64,000 nt of DNA from Mycobacterium sp. D16R12 (GTDB lineage Bacteria > Actinomycetota > Actinomycetes > Mycobacteriales > Mycobacteriaceae), in the NCBI RefSeq assembly GCF_002013465.1, contig NZ_MAFC01000021.1, positions 62,001-126,000 of the forward strand, in the 5' to 3' direction. The stretch's first letter is position 1, and each line of letters opens with the position of its first letter. A program made the translations under genes and the position numbers. The notes below the pieces were generated by a model. It had not been told where the DNA came from. It saw only the letters and a program-made list of their open reading frames with translations, and made no database searches. This document shows, piece by piece, positions 57,245 through 64,000 of the stretch.

Positions 57245-58440
57245 TGGGTGCATCAAAGAACCTCGCTGCCGTCATCGGCACCGGGCAGACAAAGTACGTC
57301 GCCAAGCGCCACGATGTCTCGATGAATGGCCTTGTCCGCGAGGCGATTGATCGAGCGATGACCGATGCGGGTGTCGGCTGGGACGATATCGACGCCGTCG
57401 TCGTGGGCAAGGCCCCCGACTTCTTCGAGGGCGTGATGATGCCCGAGCTCTTCATGGCGGACGCGATTGGTGCGACCGGAAAGCCGATGATCCGGGTGCA
57501 CACGGCCGGTTCTGTCGGCGGCTCCACCGGCGTGGTCGCGGCCAGTCTGGTGCAGTCGGGCAAGTACCGCCGCGTCCTCGCGCTGGCGTGGGAGAAGCAG
57601 TCCGAGTCGAATGCGATGTGGGCGTTGTCGATCCCGGTGCCGTTCTCGGTGCCCGTGGGTGCGGGCGCGGGCGGCTACTTCGCCCCGCATGTGCGCGCAT
57701 ACATCGAACGTTCCAAGGCCCCACTGGACACCGGAGCCATCGTCGCGGTGAAGGACCGGCTCAACGCGGCGAAGAATCCGTTGGCGCACCTGCAGCAGCC
57801 CGATATCACCGTCGAGAAGGTGATGGCCTCGCCGATGCTGTGGGACCCGATCCGCTTCGATGAGACCTGCCCATCCTCGGATGGCGCATGTGCGATCGTC
57901 GTGGGAGACGAAGAGACTGCCGATCGCCGTATCGCCGACGGCCACACCGTCGCCTGGGTGCACGCCACCGCGCTGCGCACCGAACCGCTCGACTACACCG
58001 GGCGTGACCGGGTGAACCCGCAAGCGGGACGTGATGCCGCCGCGGCGTTGTGGCGCGATGCGGGAATCACCAGCCCGATCGACGAGATCGACGCCGCCGA
58101 GATCTACGTGCCGTTCTCATGGTTCGAGCCGATGTGGCTGGAGAACCTCGGGTTCGCGGCCGAGGGTGAGGGCTGGAAGCTGACCCAAGCCGGCGAGACC
58201 GCCATCGGCGGCAAGATTCCCGTCAACGCCTCCGGCGGCGTGCTTTCCTCGAACCCGATTGGGGCATCGGGCCTTATCCGGTTCGCCGAGGCCGCCATCC
58301 AGGTAATGGGCAAGGCCGGTGACCATCAGGTGCCGGACGCGAAAAAGGCATTGGGCCACGCCTACGGCGGCGGCTCGCAGTACTACTCGATGTGGGTCGT
58401 GGGAAGCGAAAAGCCCGCAGGGAATGGGAGTAAGGCATGA
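57244..58440 (+). CDS. ltp3: Thiolase-like lipid-transfer protein Ltp3
   Basis: 398-residue thiolase-fold protein. HTAGSVGGSTGVVAASLVQSG occupies the nucleophile region without its cysteine; GVLSSNPIGASGLIRFAEA and GHAYGGGSQYYSMWVVG are the C-terminal conserved loops. GTG 57244 has AGGAG 8 bases upstream; a GTG at 57205 overlapping the ltp4 stop (GTGA) is the alternative and would add 13 residues. Paired with Ltp4 and the tandem DUF35 protein in one operon. Overlaps the next gene by 4 bases. Confidence 0.9.
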   Translation: MGASKNLAAVIGTGQTKYVAKRHDVSMNGLVREAIDRAMTDAGVGWDDIDAVVVGKAPDFFEGVMMPELFMADAIGATGKPMIRVHTAGSVGGSTGVVAASLVQSGKYRRVLALAWEKQSESNAMWALSIPVPFSVPVGAGAGGYFAPHVRAYIERSKAPLDTGAIVAVKDRLNAAKNPLAHLQQPDITVEKVMASPMLWDPIRFDETCPSSDGACAIVVGDEETADRRIADGHTVAWVHATALRTEPLDYTGRDRVNPQAGRDAAAALWRDAGITSPIDEIDAAEIYVPFSWFEPMWLENLGFAAEGEGWKLTQAGETAIGGKIPVNASGGVLSSNPIGASGLIRFAEAAIQVMGKAGDHQVPDAKKALGHAYGGGSQYYSMWVVGSEKPAGNGSKA

Positions 58441-58838
58441 GCCTCGCAGACGAAGCGGGCAAGCGGTCCCGCGCCGCCGTCGAAGCCCGCGACAAGCAGG
58501 CCTGGGTCGACAACTTCGCCGAGGACGGCGTGGTGCAGGATCCGGCGGGTCCGTCGCCGTTCGATCCCGAGGGCACGGGCCATCGCGGCAAGGAGGCAAT
58601 TTCGGCCTTCTGGGACAACATCATTGCGCCCACCGAGAAGCTGGATTTCATCTTCGATGCCACCTACGACTGTGGCACCCATCAGGCCAACGTGGGCCGG
58701 ATCGTCACCACGATGAACGGCTATCAGATGACGGCCGAGGGTGTGTTCACCTACGAGGCCAACGCCGAGGGCAAGCTCGTCGTGTTGCGCGCCTACTGGG
58801 AATTCGACAAGGTCGCCGGTACGGCGCGCAAGATCTAA
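58437..58838 (+). CDS. SnoaL/NTF2-like protein
   Basis: 133-residue cone-shaped NTF2-fold protein, related to steroid isomerases and SnoaL-like hydrolases (RDKQAWVDNFAEDGVVQDPAGPSPFDPEGTGHRGKEAISAFWDNII). ATG overlaps the ltp3 stop (ATGA), so it is co-translated with the aldolases and may act on their product or substrate. Acidic residues that could serve as general base are present; the function is not known. Confidence 0.82.
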   Translation: MSLADEAGKRSRAAVEARDKQAWVDNFAEDGVVQDPAGPSPFDPEGTGHRGKEAISAFWDNIIAPTEKLDFIFDATYDCGTHQANVGRIVTTMNGYQMTAEGVFTYEANAEGKLVVLRAYWEFDKVAGTARKI

Positions 58839-58851
58839 CTCCGCCGGACAC

Positions 58852-58893
58852 ACGTAAAGGCCCCCGTGCTTGAGGCGACGGGGGCCTTTACGT
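58852..58893. terminator. Strong bidirectional hairpin terminator
   Basis: Perfect 16-base arms (ACGTAAAGGCCCCCGT at 58852-58867 and its complement at 58878-58893) around a 10-base loop. Lies between the convergent SnoaL-like and ferredoxin reductase genes. T-runs are minimal, common for mycobacterial terminators. Confidence 0.88.
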
Positions 58894-58900
58894 CTTCGCG

Positions 58901-60247
58901 CTAAGAGGCCTGGCGCCCGGCGCTGATCATCTCCTCGCGCGGTACCACTTTGATGCGTTCGCGGCCCTGCTCCTCACCGAGGGCTACCTCGTGAGCATCG
59001 AGCCGTTCCCACTCCTCCCAGGTGGTGTAGTCAATCCCGCTTCCCCGTAGATGCGCGAAAACCGCATCAGGGTCGGAGATTTCGGCGGGTTGAATACCCG
59101 GGAGGTCTGCGAGCAGGCTGGCAATCGTCTCGGCGGCATCGGATTTGGTGTGTCCGATCAATCCCACGGGTCCGCGCTTGACCCATCCCGTGACATAAGT
59201 CGATTCGACCGGAATTCCGTCGATATCGAGCACCCGCCCGGCATCGTGCGGGACAACCCCGGCGTGGTGGTCGAACGGGAGATCCGCCAGGTGCGAGGAG
59301 ATGTACCCGACCGCGCGGTAGACGGCCTGCACCGGCCAGTCAGTGTATTCCCCTGTCCCCCTGACCGTTCCGTCGCCAATGAGCTCGGTGCGCTCGGTAC
59401 GCAGGGCTTCGACCCGGTCGATTCCCAGCACCGCCGCGGGCGCCTGGCACAGGTGGATGTGGATGCGATGCGGGGCGCCGGTGGGCTCGGCATCGAGGTA
59501 CTTCATCATGGTGTCGACGACGAGCTTGGTGGCCTTACTGGAATTGATGGCCTGCTGACTGCCCTCGTCGATCTCAAATCCCTCCGGATGCACGATGACG
59601 TCCACACTCGGCGAGTGCGACAGCTCGCGAAACTCCATGGGGCTGAACTTGATCTGCGCCGGGCCACGCCGCGCGAAGACATGCACATCGGTTGCCTGGT
59701 TGAGCGCCAAGCCCTGATAGACGTTGGCGGGAATCTCGGTGCCGAGCTGTTCATCGGCGGGTTTGGCCAGCATGCGAGCGATATCCAGGGCCACATTTCC
59801 GACGCCTAGCACGGCGACGCTCTTGGCGGTCAGTGGCCACTCCCGTGGGACATCGGGATGACCGTCGTACCAGGAGACAAAGTCAGCGGCGCCGTAGCTC
59901 TCGGGAAGATCGATACCGGGGATCTCGAGCTCGCGGTCGGCGCGGGCACCGGTCGAGAAAATCACCGCGTCATAGAAGCGCCGCAGATCCGAGAGCTTGA
60001 TGTCGGTGCCGTAGTGGACGTTGCCGATGAACCGAATCTCGTCACGTGAGAGCACCCGGCGCAGCGCCTTGATGATCTCCTTGATGCGGGGATGATCGGG
60101 AGCCACGCCGTAGCGCACCAGGCCATAGGGCGCGGGTAGCCGATCGAACACGTCGACCTGGGCCTGCTCATACTCCTTGGTGAGGATGTCAGCGGCGTAG
60201 ATACCGGCTGGACCTGCGCCGATAACCGCGACTCGGATCTTCCTCAT
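58901..60247 (-). CDS. FprA-type ferredoxin/adrenodoxin NADP reductase
   Basis: 448-residue FAD enzyme that passes electrons from NADPH to ferredoxin. It has FAD-binding VAVIGAGPAGIYAADIL, FDRLPAPYGLVRYGVAPDHPRIKEI, the NADP site VLGVGNVALDIARML, and a C-terminal GWVKRGPVGLIGHTKSDAAETI. Resembles FprA (Rv3106) and adrenodoxin reductase. ATG 60247 has AAAGGGG upstream. An IdeR-type iron box lies just upstream. It could reduce FdxD or other ferredoxins for P450s; KshA itself normally uses the dedicated reductase KshB. Confidence 0.92.
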   Translation of the reverse strand: MRKIRVAVIGAGPAGIYAADILTKEYEQAQVDVFDRLPAPYGLVRYGVAPDHPRIKEIIKALRRVLSRDEIRFIGNVHYGTDIKLSDLRRFYDAVIFSTGARADRELEIPGIDLPESYGAADFVSWYDGHPDVPREWPLTAKSVAVLGVGNVALDIARMLAKPADEQLGTEIPANVYQGLALNQATDVHVFARRGPAQIKFSPMEFRELSHSPSVDVIVHPEGFEIDEGSQQAINSSKATKLVVDTMMKYLDAEPTGAPHRIHIHLCQAPAAVLGIDRVEALRTERTELIGDGTVRGTGEYTDWPVQAVYRAVGYISSHLADLPFDHHAGVVPHDAGRVLDIDGIPVESTYVTGWVKRGPVGLIGHTKSDAAETIASLLADLPGIQPAEISDPDAVFAHLRGSGIDYTTWEEWERLDAHEVALGEEQGRERIKVVPREEMISAGRQAS

Positions 60248-60273
60248 GCCATCCCCTTTGATTCGGACATCGA

Positions 60274-60292
60274 TTAGGTAAGGCAAGCCTAA
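60274..60292. promoter_or_regulatory. IdeR-type iron box
   Basis: TTAGGTAAGGCAAGCCTAA, 19 bases, matching the IdeR consensus TTAGGTTAGGCTAACCTAA at all but three positions. Centred about 36 bases before the ferredoxin reductase start. IdeR with iron represses at such sites, so the reductase should be induced by iron limitation. Confidence 0.85.
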
Positions 60293-60311
60293 AAAGAATC
60301 CCGACGAAAAT

Positions 60312-60325
60312 GGGACGTACGTCCC
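60312..60325. promoter_or_regulatory. 14-bp perfect palindrome GGGACGTACGTCCC
   Basis: Lies 20 bases from the iron box and 45 bases before the divergent GTG at 60370. The form suits a dimeric regulator such as a TetR-family protein. No regulator gene is adjacent. Confidence 0.5.
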
Positions 60326-60357
60326 GAGATCCCGGTCACAGTCCGGTCAGACCTCGG

Positions 60358-60369
60358 TAACCTGATCGC
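60358..60369 (+). promoter_or_regulatory. -10 element, leaderless start for the 60370 gene
   Basis: TAACCT (60358-60363) is 6 bases before GTG 60370 and no Shine-Dalgarno is present, so the start codon should be +1. Confidence 0.45.
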
Positions 60370-60855
60370 GTGGTCATTGCGTTGATCGTCGCCGCTGTCC
60401 TCCTGGTACCCCTCGTCCTGTTCGCAATGCTCGTGGCGGGTATCCGTCTGCAGATCCGCCCGATTCTCACCGCAATCCGCCGGTTCAACCGCGCCGTGAC
60501 CAACCCGAAGGTCATGTCCGCCGCCGGAACCGATGCCACCTCCACGGCCGTCATCCGGCACCACGGCAGGCGCAGCGGCCAGGCCTATGAGACGCCGGTG
60601 GAAGCCTTCGACGCCGCCGGCGGCACCGTGCTGATCCTTCTGCCTTACGGACAGTCGGCCGACTGGGTGCGCAATGTGACCGCCCAGGGCGGAGCCGAGT
60701 TACTCCGGGCAGGCGAGCGGCTCACACTGGCCAATCCGCGCGTGGTCCCCACTGCGCAGGTGCGGTCGCAGCTCCCCGTCAAGGAGCTGCGAATGATGCG
60801 GGTGTTCAATGTGCCCGAATGTCTGCAGCTGACCAAGACATCGGGGCAGGCGTAG
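60370..60855 (+). CDS. Membrane-anchored deazaflavin nitroreductase family protein
   Basis: 161 residues. N-terminal membrane helix (residues 2-24, VIALIVAAVLLVPLVLFAMLV) followed by a split-barrel domain (STAVIRHHGRRSGQAYETPVEAFDAAGGTVLILLPYGQSADWVRNVTAQGGAELLRAG) of the F420-dependent Ddn type. The anchor suggests action on membrane quinones. GTG 60370. Confidence 0.82.
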   Translation: MVIALIVAAVLLVPLVLFAMLVAGIRLQIRPILTAIRRFNRAVTNPKVMSAAGTDATSTAVIRHHGRRSGQAYETPVEAFDAAGGTVLILLPYGQSADWVRNVTAQGGAELLRAGERLTLANPRVVPTAQVRSQLPVKELRMMRVFNVPECLQLTKTSGQA

Positions 60856-60860
60856 CGCCG

Positions 60861-61382
60861 CTACGTGTCCAAACCGGCCAGGTAACGCGTTCCCAACGCC
60901 TGGTACGCGGCCGGAACACCCTTGGTCAGGAACTCCGCCGCGGTGCCCGCGACGGGCCCCTTGACCTTGGCGGGCGACCCCATGACCAGCACGTCCTCCG
61001 GGATCTGCGTGCCACCGAGCACCAACGAACCCGCGGCCACCATGCTGCGCGAGCCGATGGAGGCGCCGTCGAGCACCGTCGCGTGATTTCCGATCAGGGC
61101 GCCGTCACCCACGGTGCAGCTGTGCACCAGACACATATGAGCCACTGTCGCGCCCTCACCGATATCTACTGGCATCCCCGGGTCGCTGTGCAGGACCGAA
61201 CCATCCTGAATGTTGGCTCCGGCCCTGATGATGATCGGCGCGTAATCGGCGCGGATGACCGTGTTGAACCAGATCGAAGCGCCGGCTTCCACCGTGACAT
61301 CTCCGATGAGACAAGCGGTCGGCGCGACGAACGCCTCCGGGTGGACGCTCGGGCTTTTTCCGTCGAGTGAGTACAAAGGCAT
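60861..61382 (-). CDS. Gamma-carbonic anhydrase family protein
   Basis: 173-residue left-handed beta-helix of hexapeptide repeats. Three metal-ligand histidines are visible (LHSDPG, VAHMCLVHSC). Matches Rv3525c, adjacent to kshA in M. tuberculosis. Whether it is an active carbonic anhydrase is not known. ATG 61382, divergent from kshA. Confidence 0.9.
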   Translation of the reverse strand: MPLYSLDGKSPSVHPEAFVAPTACLIGDVTVEAGASIWFNTVIRADYAPIIIRAGANIQDGSVLHSDPGMPVDIGEGATVAHMCLVHSCTVGDGALIGNHATVLDGASIGSRSMVAAGSLVLGGTQIPEDVLVMGSPAKVKGPVAGTAAEFLTKGVPAAYQALGTRYLAGLDT

Positions 61383-61464
61383 CGAAATACCCTAGCGACC
61401 CCTCCTAAAGGACCTTATTTCCGCTTGTGGCAGGCATATTTCTTGCGCTCCGGGGGGCCAAAAC

Positions 61465-61478
61465 TGTAACCTGTTCTA
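61465..61478. promoter_or_regulatory. KstR-type operator before kshA
   Basis: TGTAACCTGTTCTA, matching T-nn-AAC-nn-GTT-nn-A, 54 bases before the kshA ATG and 82 bases before the divergent carbonic-anhydrase-like gene. Confidence 0.87.
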
Positions 61479-61532
61479 GTTGAAGATGGTCGCCACAGCG
61501 GCCAACATCGAAACACTGGAGGCAGCCCCGCC

Positions 61533-62732
61533 ATGAGCACAGATACCGCAGGAATCGGCGTTCGCGAGATCGACGTCGGCGAACTTCCCACGCGCTATGC
61601 CCGTGGTTGGCACTGCCTCGGCGTCGCGGAGTCGTTCAGGGACGGGGAGCCGCACGCCATCGATGCGTTCGGCACCAAACTGGTCGTATTCGCCGATTCC
61701 CAGGGCGATATCAAGGTGCTCGACGGCTACTGCCGCCATATGGGTGGCGACCTGTCCCAGGGAACCGTCAAGGGCGACAACGTCGCCTGCCCGTTCCACG
61801 ATTGGCGCTGGGGCGGTGACGGCAAGTGCAAGCTTGTTCCTTACGCCAAGCGCACCCCCAAGCTGGCCCGCACCCGCAGCTGGACCACCGACGTGAAAAG
61901 CGGTCTGCTGTTCGTCTGGCATGACGCCGAGGGCAACGGTCCGACGGATGACGTTGAGATTCCGGAAGTTCCGGAATTCACCGATGACGGCTGGACCACC
62001 TGGGACTGGAACACGATCGTCATCGAGGGTTCCAACTGCCGCGAAATCGTGGACAACGTCACCGATATGGCGCACTTCTACTACATCCACTTCGGATTCC
62101 CGACCTTCTTCAAGAACGTCTTCGAGGGCCACATCGCCTCGCAGTACCTGCGTACCGTCGGTCGTCCCGACGTGCAGCTGGGCGGTTCCTCGCAGTACAC
62201 CGGCGAGCAGGTCCTGGATTCGGAAGCCTCATACTTCGGGCCGTCCTTCATGATCAACTGGCTGCACAACAACTACGGCGGTTACAAAGCCGAGTCGATC
62301 CTGATCAACTGCCACTACCCGATCGACCAGAATTCGTTTGTGCTGCAGTATGGCGTCATGGTCCAGAAGCCCGAGGGCATGGACGAGAGGATGACCGGCA
62401 AGCTCTCGCGCGCGATGACCAAGGGCGTGGGACAAGGCTTCCTGCAGGACGTCGAGATCTGGAAGAACAAAACCCGCATCGACAACCCGCTGCTGGTCGA
62501 GGAGGACGGCGCCGTCTACCAGATGCGCCGCTGGTACTCGCAGTTCTACGTCAACAAGGCCGATGTCACGCCGGAGATGACAGACCGCTTCGAGCTCGAG
62601 ATCGACACCAGCAAGGCCAACGAGTTCTGGCACGGTGAGGTCGACGAGAACCTGAAGCGCCAAGCAGACGAAAAGGCTTCCGCAGAATCTCAAGCCGAGG
62701 CCGAAGCTCCCGCCGAGGCGACGCAAAGCTAG
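61533..62732 (+). CDS. kshA: 3-ketosteroid 9alpha-hydroxylase oxygenase KshA
   Basis: 399-residue Rieske non-haem iron oxygenase that hydroxylates C9 of androstenedione-type steroids, opening ring B. Rieske ligands Cys67-x-His69 and Cys86-x2-His89; mononuclear iron histidines 181 and 186 in DNVTDMAHFYYIHFGFP. Electrons come from KshB, not in this window. The C-terminal 30 residues are Ala/Glu-rich. ATG 61533 with CTGGAGG upstream; KstR-type box 54 bases before the ATG. Equivalent to Rv3526. Confidence 0.96.
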   Translation: MSTDTAGIGVREIDVGELPTRYARGWHCLGVAESFRDGEPHAIDAFGTKLVVFADSQGDIKVLDGYCRHMGGDLSQGTVKGDNVACPFHDWRWGGDGKCKLVPYAKRTPKLARTRSWTTDVKSGLLFVWHDAEGNGPTDDVEIPEVPEFTDDGWTTWDWNTIVIEGSNCREIVDNVTDMAHFYYIHFGFPTFFKNVFEGHIASQYLRTVGRPDVQLGGSSQYTGEQVLDSEASYFGPSFMINWLHNNYGGYKAESILINCHYPIDQNSFVLQYGVMVQKPEGMDERMTGKLSRAMTKGVGQGFLQDVEIWKNKTRIDNPLLVEEDGAVYQMRRWYSQFYVNKADVTPEMTDRFELEIDTSKANEFWHGEVDENLKRQADEKASAESQAEAEAPAEATQS

Positions 62733-62736
62733 TGCC

Positions 62737-63234
62737 ATGACCGAAGTTTCAGCGGGGTCTTCCTTGACTGAGAAAAACACCAGCCCGCCTTCCGTGGAGG
62801 AGCTGGCTCAGTCGATGCTGGCACTGCATGGCGCCCATGGAGAAGACGAGGCTCACGAATCCGCTGGATCGGGACGCTCGAATGGCCACTGGTCGAAGGC
62901 GCCGGCATTCGAAAACGATCCAGAGCGGGCCACGCAGCTGCATGAGGCCACCGAGGGCGACAAGCAGCGGTATCTGACCTCCGGCCTTCAGGAGGTCGAC
63001 TGCCGGTTCTGCCATGGCTCGGTGATGGTCAAGAAACTCAGCCTCAATCACACTGCTGTGCAATGGAATACCGCGGCGGCCGGCCGGTGTGCCTTTTTCG
63101 CGCAGATGCGCGAGGAGGGCACCAACACGGCGCGCGTGCGCGGGTGCCCACGTCTGTCCGACAGCATCGCGCATGCCATAGCCGAGGGCTGCCTCGACCA
63201 GATCTGCACGGCCGCCCCGCCCGGGGACGGCTGA
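62737..63234 (+). CDS. Cysteine-rich protein of unknown function beside kshA
   Basis: 165 residues. The first 85 are hydrophilic and acidic; the rest carries six cysteines: Cys89-x2-Cys92-His, Cys118, Cys137, Cys152, Cys157, a pattern able to hold zinc or an iron-sulfur cluster. No signal peptide, so CxxCH is unlikely to bind haem c. ATG 62737 is 4 bases after kshA, so it is co-transcribed. Place and size recall Rv3527. Function unknown. Confidence 0.8.
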   Translation: MTEVSAGSSLTEKNTSPPSVEELAQSMLALHGAHGEDEAHESAGSGRSNGHWSKAPAFENDPERATQLHEATEGDKQRYLTSGLQEVDCRFCHGSVMVKKLSLNHTAVQWNTAAAGRCAFFAQMREEGTNTARVRGCPRLSDSIAHAIAEGCLDQICTAAPPGDG

Positions 63235-63235
63235 T

Positions 63236-63667
63236 CTACAGTTCCAACAGCACGGTCACCGGACCGTCGTTGATCAGTTCGACTTGCATATCCGCGCCGA
63301 ACACGCCCATTTCCACGTGTGCGCCGAGATTCCGCAGGGCGTCCGCGAACGCCGTCACGATAGGTTCGGCGATGCCTCCCGGAGCCGCCGCGTTCCACGC
63401 CGGACGACGTCCCTTCTTTGTGTTGGCGTACAGCGTGAATTGACTGACCACCAGTATCGGGGCGGCCAGGTCGGCAGCGGACTTCTCGTCGTCGAGAATG
63501 CGCAGTTGCCACAGTTTTTCCGCGAGCTGCGCGGCCTTGTCGGCATCGTCCTCGTGGGTGATACCCACCAGCGCCAGCAGCCCCTGACCTTCGGGGCGGA
63601 TCGCGCCGACCACCGCGCCGTCCACGGACACCGACGCCGAGGCGACTCGCTGCACCAGAACACGCAC
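63236..63667 (-). CDS. dtd: D-aminoacyl-tRNA deacylase
   Basis: 143 residues. Removes D-amino acids and glycine from mischarged tRNA. It has [17 protein letters not shown], the SQFTLYA catalytic motif, [12 protein letters not shown], and the C-terminal gate [11 protein letters not shown] (NxGPVT type). GTG 63667 is 1 base after the upstream flavoprotein gene. Tail-to-tail with the kshA-linked gene (1-base gap). Confidence 0.95.
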   Translation of the reverse strand: MRVLVQRVASASVSVDGAVVGAIRPEGQGLLALVGITHEDDADKAAQLAEKLWQLRILDDEKSAADLAAPILVVSQFTLYANTKKGRRPAWNAAAPGGIAEPIVTAFADALRNLGAHVEMGVFGADMQVELINDGPVTVLLEL

Positions 63668-63668
63668 G

Positions 63669-64000
63669 TTATGACCCTATCAGCGTCGCCAATCGCTCCG
63701 CCTGCGCCCTGATCTCCGCGAATGCCGTTGTTTCCCAGAGGTTCCCGCGCCGCAGCGGCCCGAGTGTCCACATCGGCACCACCCCCGGAAGAAGCCTTCC
63801 TTCGGCGTCGGTATCCAATCCGAGGTTCTGTGGACCGGGCTTTACCATGCCGTCGGCAAGGAGTTGACTCCAGAGCGGATCGGTGCCGGCAGTGATGTCG
63901 TATTGCGGTCCGGTGCAATTGATCACCGCGCGTACTTCCAGGACATGCCCCGTCGACAGCGTCGCCCGGACTCCGTTACCGGCGGCAACGGAATCCGCCA
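63669..64000 (-). CDS. FAD/NAD(P)-binding protein, C-terminal part
   Basis: About 110 C-terminal residues; the start is beyond base 64000. [15 protein letters not shown] and [45 protein letters not shown] are the end of a COG4529-like FAD-NAD(P)-binding fold (the final Rossmann strand and the GPLRRG-WETTA loop). The substrate is unknown. Directly upstream of dtd with 1 base between. Confidence 0.78.
   Translation of the reverse strand, partial: ADSVAAGNGVRATLSTGHVLEVRAVINCTGPQYDITAGTDPLWSQLLADGMVKPGPQNLGLDTDAEGRLLPGVVPMWTLGPLRRGNLWETTAFAEIRAQAERLATLIGS

Noticed and set aside
62737..63234. Cytochrome c call from the CxxCH motif
   Set aside because: There is no signal peptide or membrane helix for export, which haem c attachment needs.

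Overview
The window is high-GC DNA with short or overlapping gene junctions (ATGA, GTGA, TGATG), frequent GTG/TTG starts and several promoters that place the start codon at +1. It carries an MmpS/MmpL set, a complete mce4 operon, KshA, RamB and KstR- and IdeR-type operators, so it comes from a mycobacterium. The combination mmpS4-mmpL4a-mmpL4b, ramB and an Eis-family acetyltransferase beside an amino-acid permease recalls the Mycobacteroides abscessus-chelonae group. That placement is from memory of gene order, not from a search.

Layout. (1) 1-5.87 kb, minus strand: end of a glycopeptidolipid-type export set, mmpS4, mmpL4a and mmpL4b (the last cut by the window edge). (2) 6.4-8.36 kb: ramB and a carboxymuconolactone-decarboxylase-fold gene. 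(3) 8.37-17.0 kb: an accessory block. It holds an aldo/keto reductase with its MerR regulator, a permease / DszC-like / Eis-family / DszA-like operon behind a long leader hairpin, a beta-carbonic anhydrase and a tandem-SUKH protein. It splits genes that are near neighbours in M. tuberculosis (Rv0464c/Rv0465c and Rv0462). (4) 17.05-22.1 kb: lpdC, two small membrane proteins, a prolyl oligopeptidase and a deazaflavin-type protein. (5) 22.1-31.1 kb: mixed genes, including ppk2, an aldehyde dehydrogenase, DinB and MFS genes, an ArsR-SRPBCC pair, a secreted PE-PPE-domain hydrolase and a probably truncated cupin. (6) 31.2-43.2 kb: a small conserved gene, otsA, and the mce4 sterol importer (yrbE4AB, mce4A-F, two Mce-associated proteins) as one overlapping minus-strand operon. 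(7) 43.4-63.2 kb: the KstR-type sterol catabolic region. Genes are hsd4A, fdxD, fadE26-fadE27-fadD17, a DUF559 gene boxed by two large palindromes, a nitronate monooxygenase, fadD19, echA19, an F420-type oxidoreductase, a double DUF35 protein, ltp4, ltp3, a SnoaL-like protein, an IdeR-box ferredoxin reductase, a gamma-carbonic anhydrase, kshA and a cysteine-rich partner. (8) dtd and the end of a flavoprotein close the window.

How the genes work together. Mce4 imports sterols. FadD19/FadD17, FadE26-FadE27, EchA19, Hsd4A and Ltp3/Ltp4 are side-chain beta-oxidation and carbon-carbon cleavage enzymes. KshA attacks the ring system. Five matches to the KstR operator (T-nn-AAC-nn-GTT-nn-A) sit in front of these units.

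The most unusual items are four. The DUF559 gene is bracketed by two 56-nt palindromes. The Eis operon has a leader hairpin. A tandem DUF35 protein without zinc cysteines is translationally coupled to two thiolase-like aldolases. The ferredoxin reductase beside kshA has an iron box. No rRNA, tRNA, CRISPR array, prophage or ordinary insertion sequence was seen.
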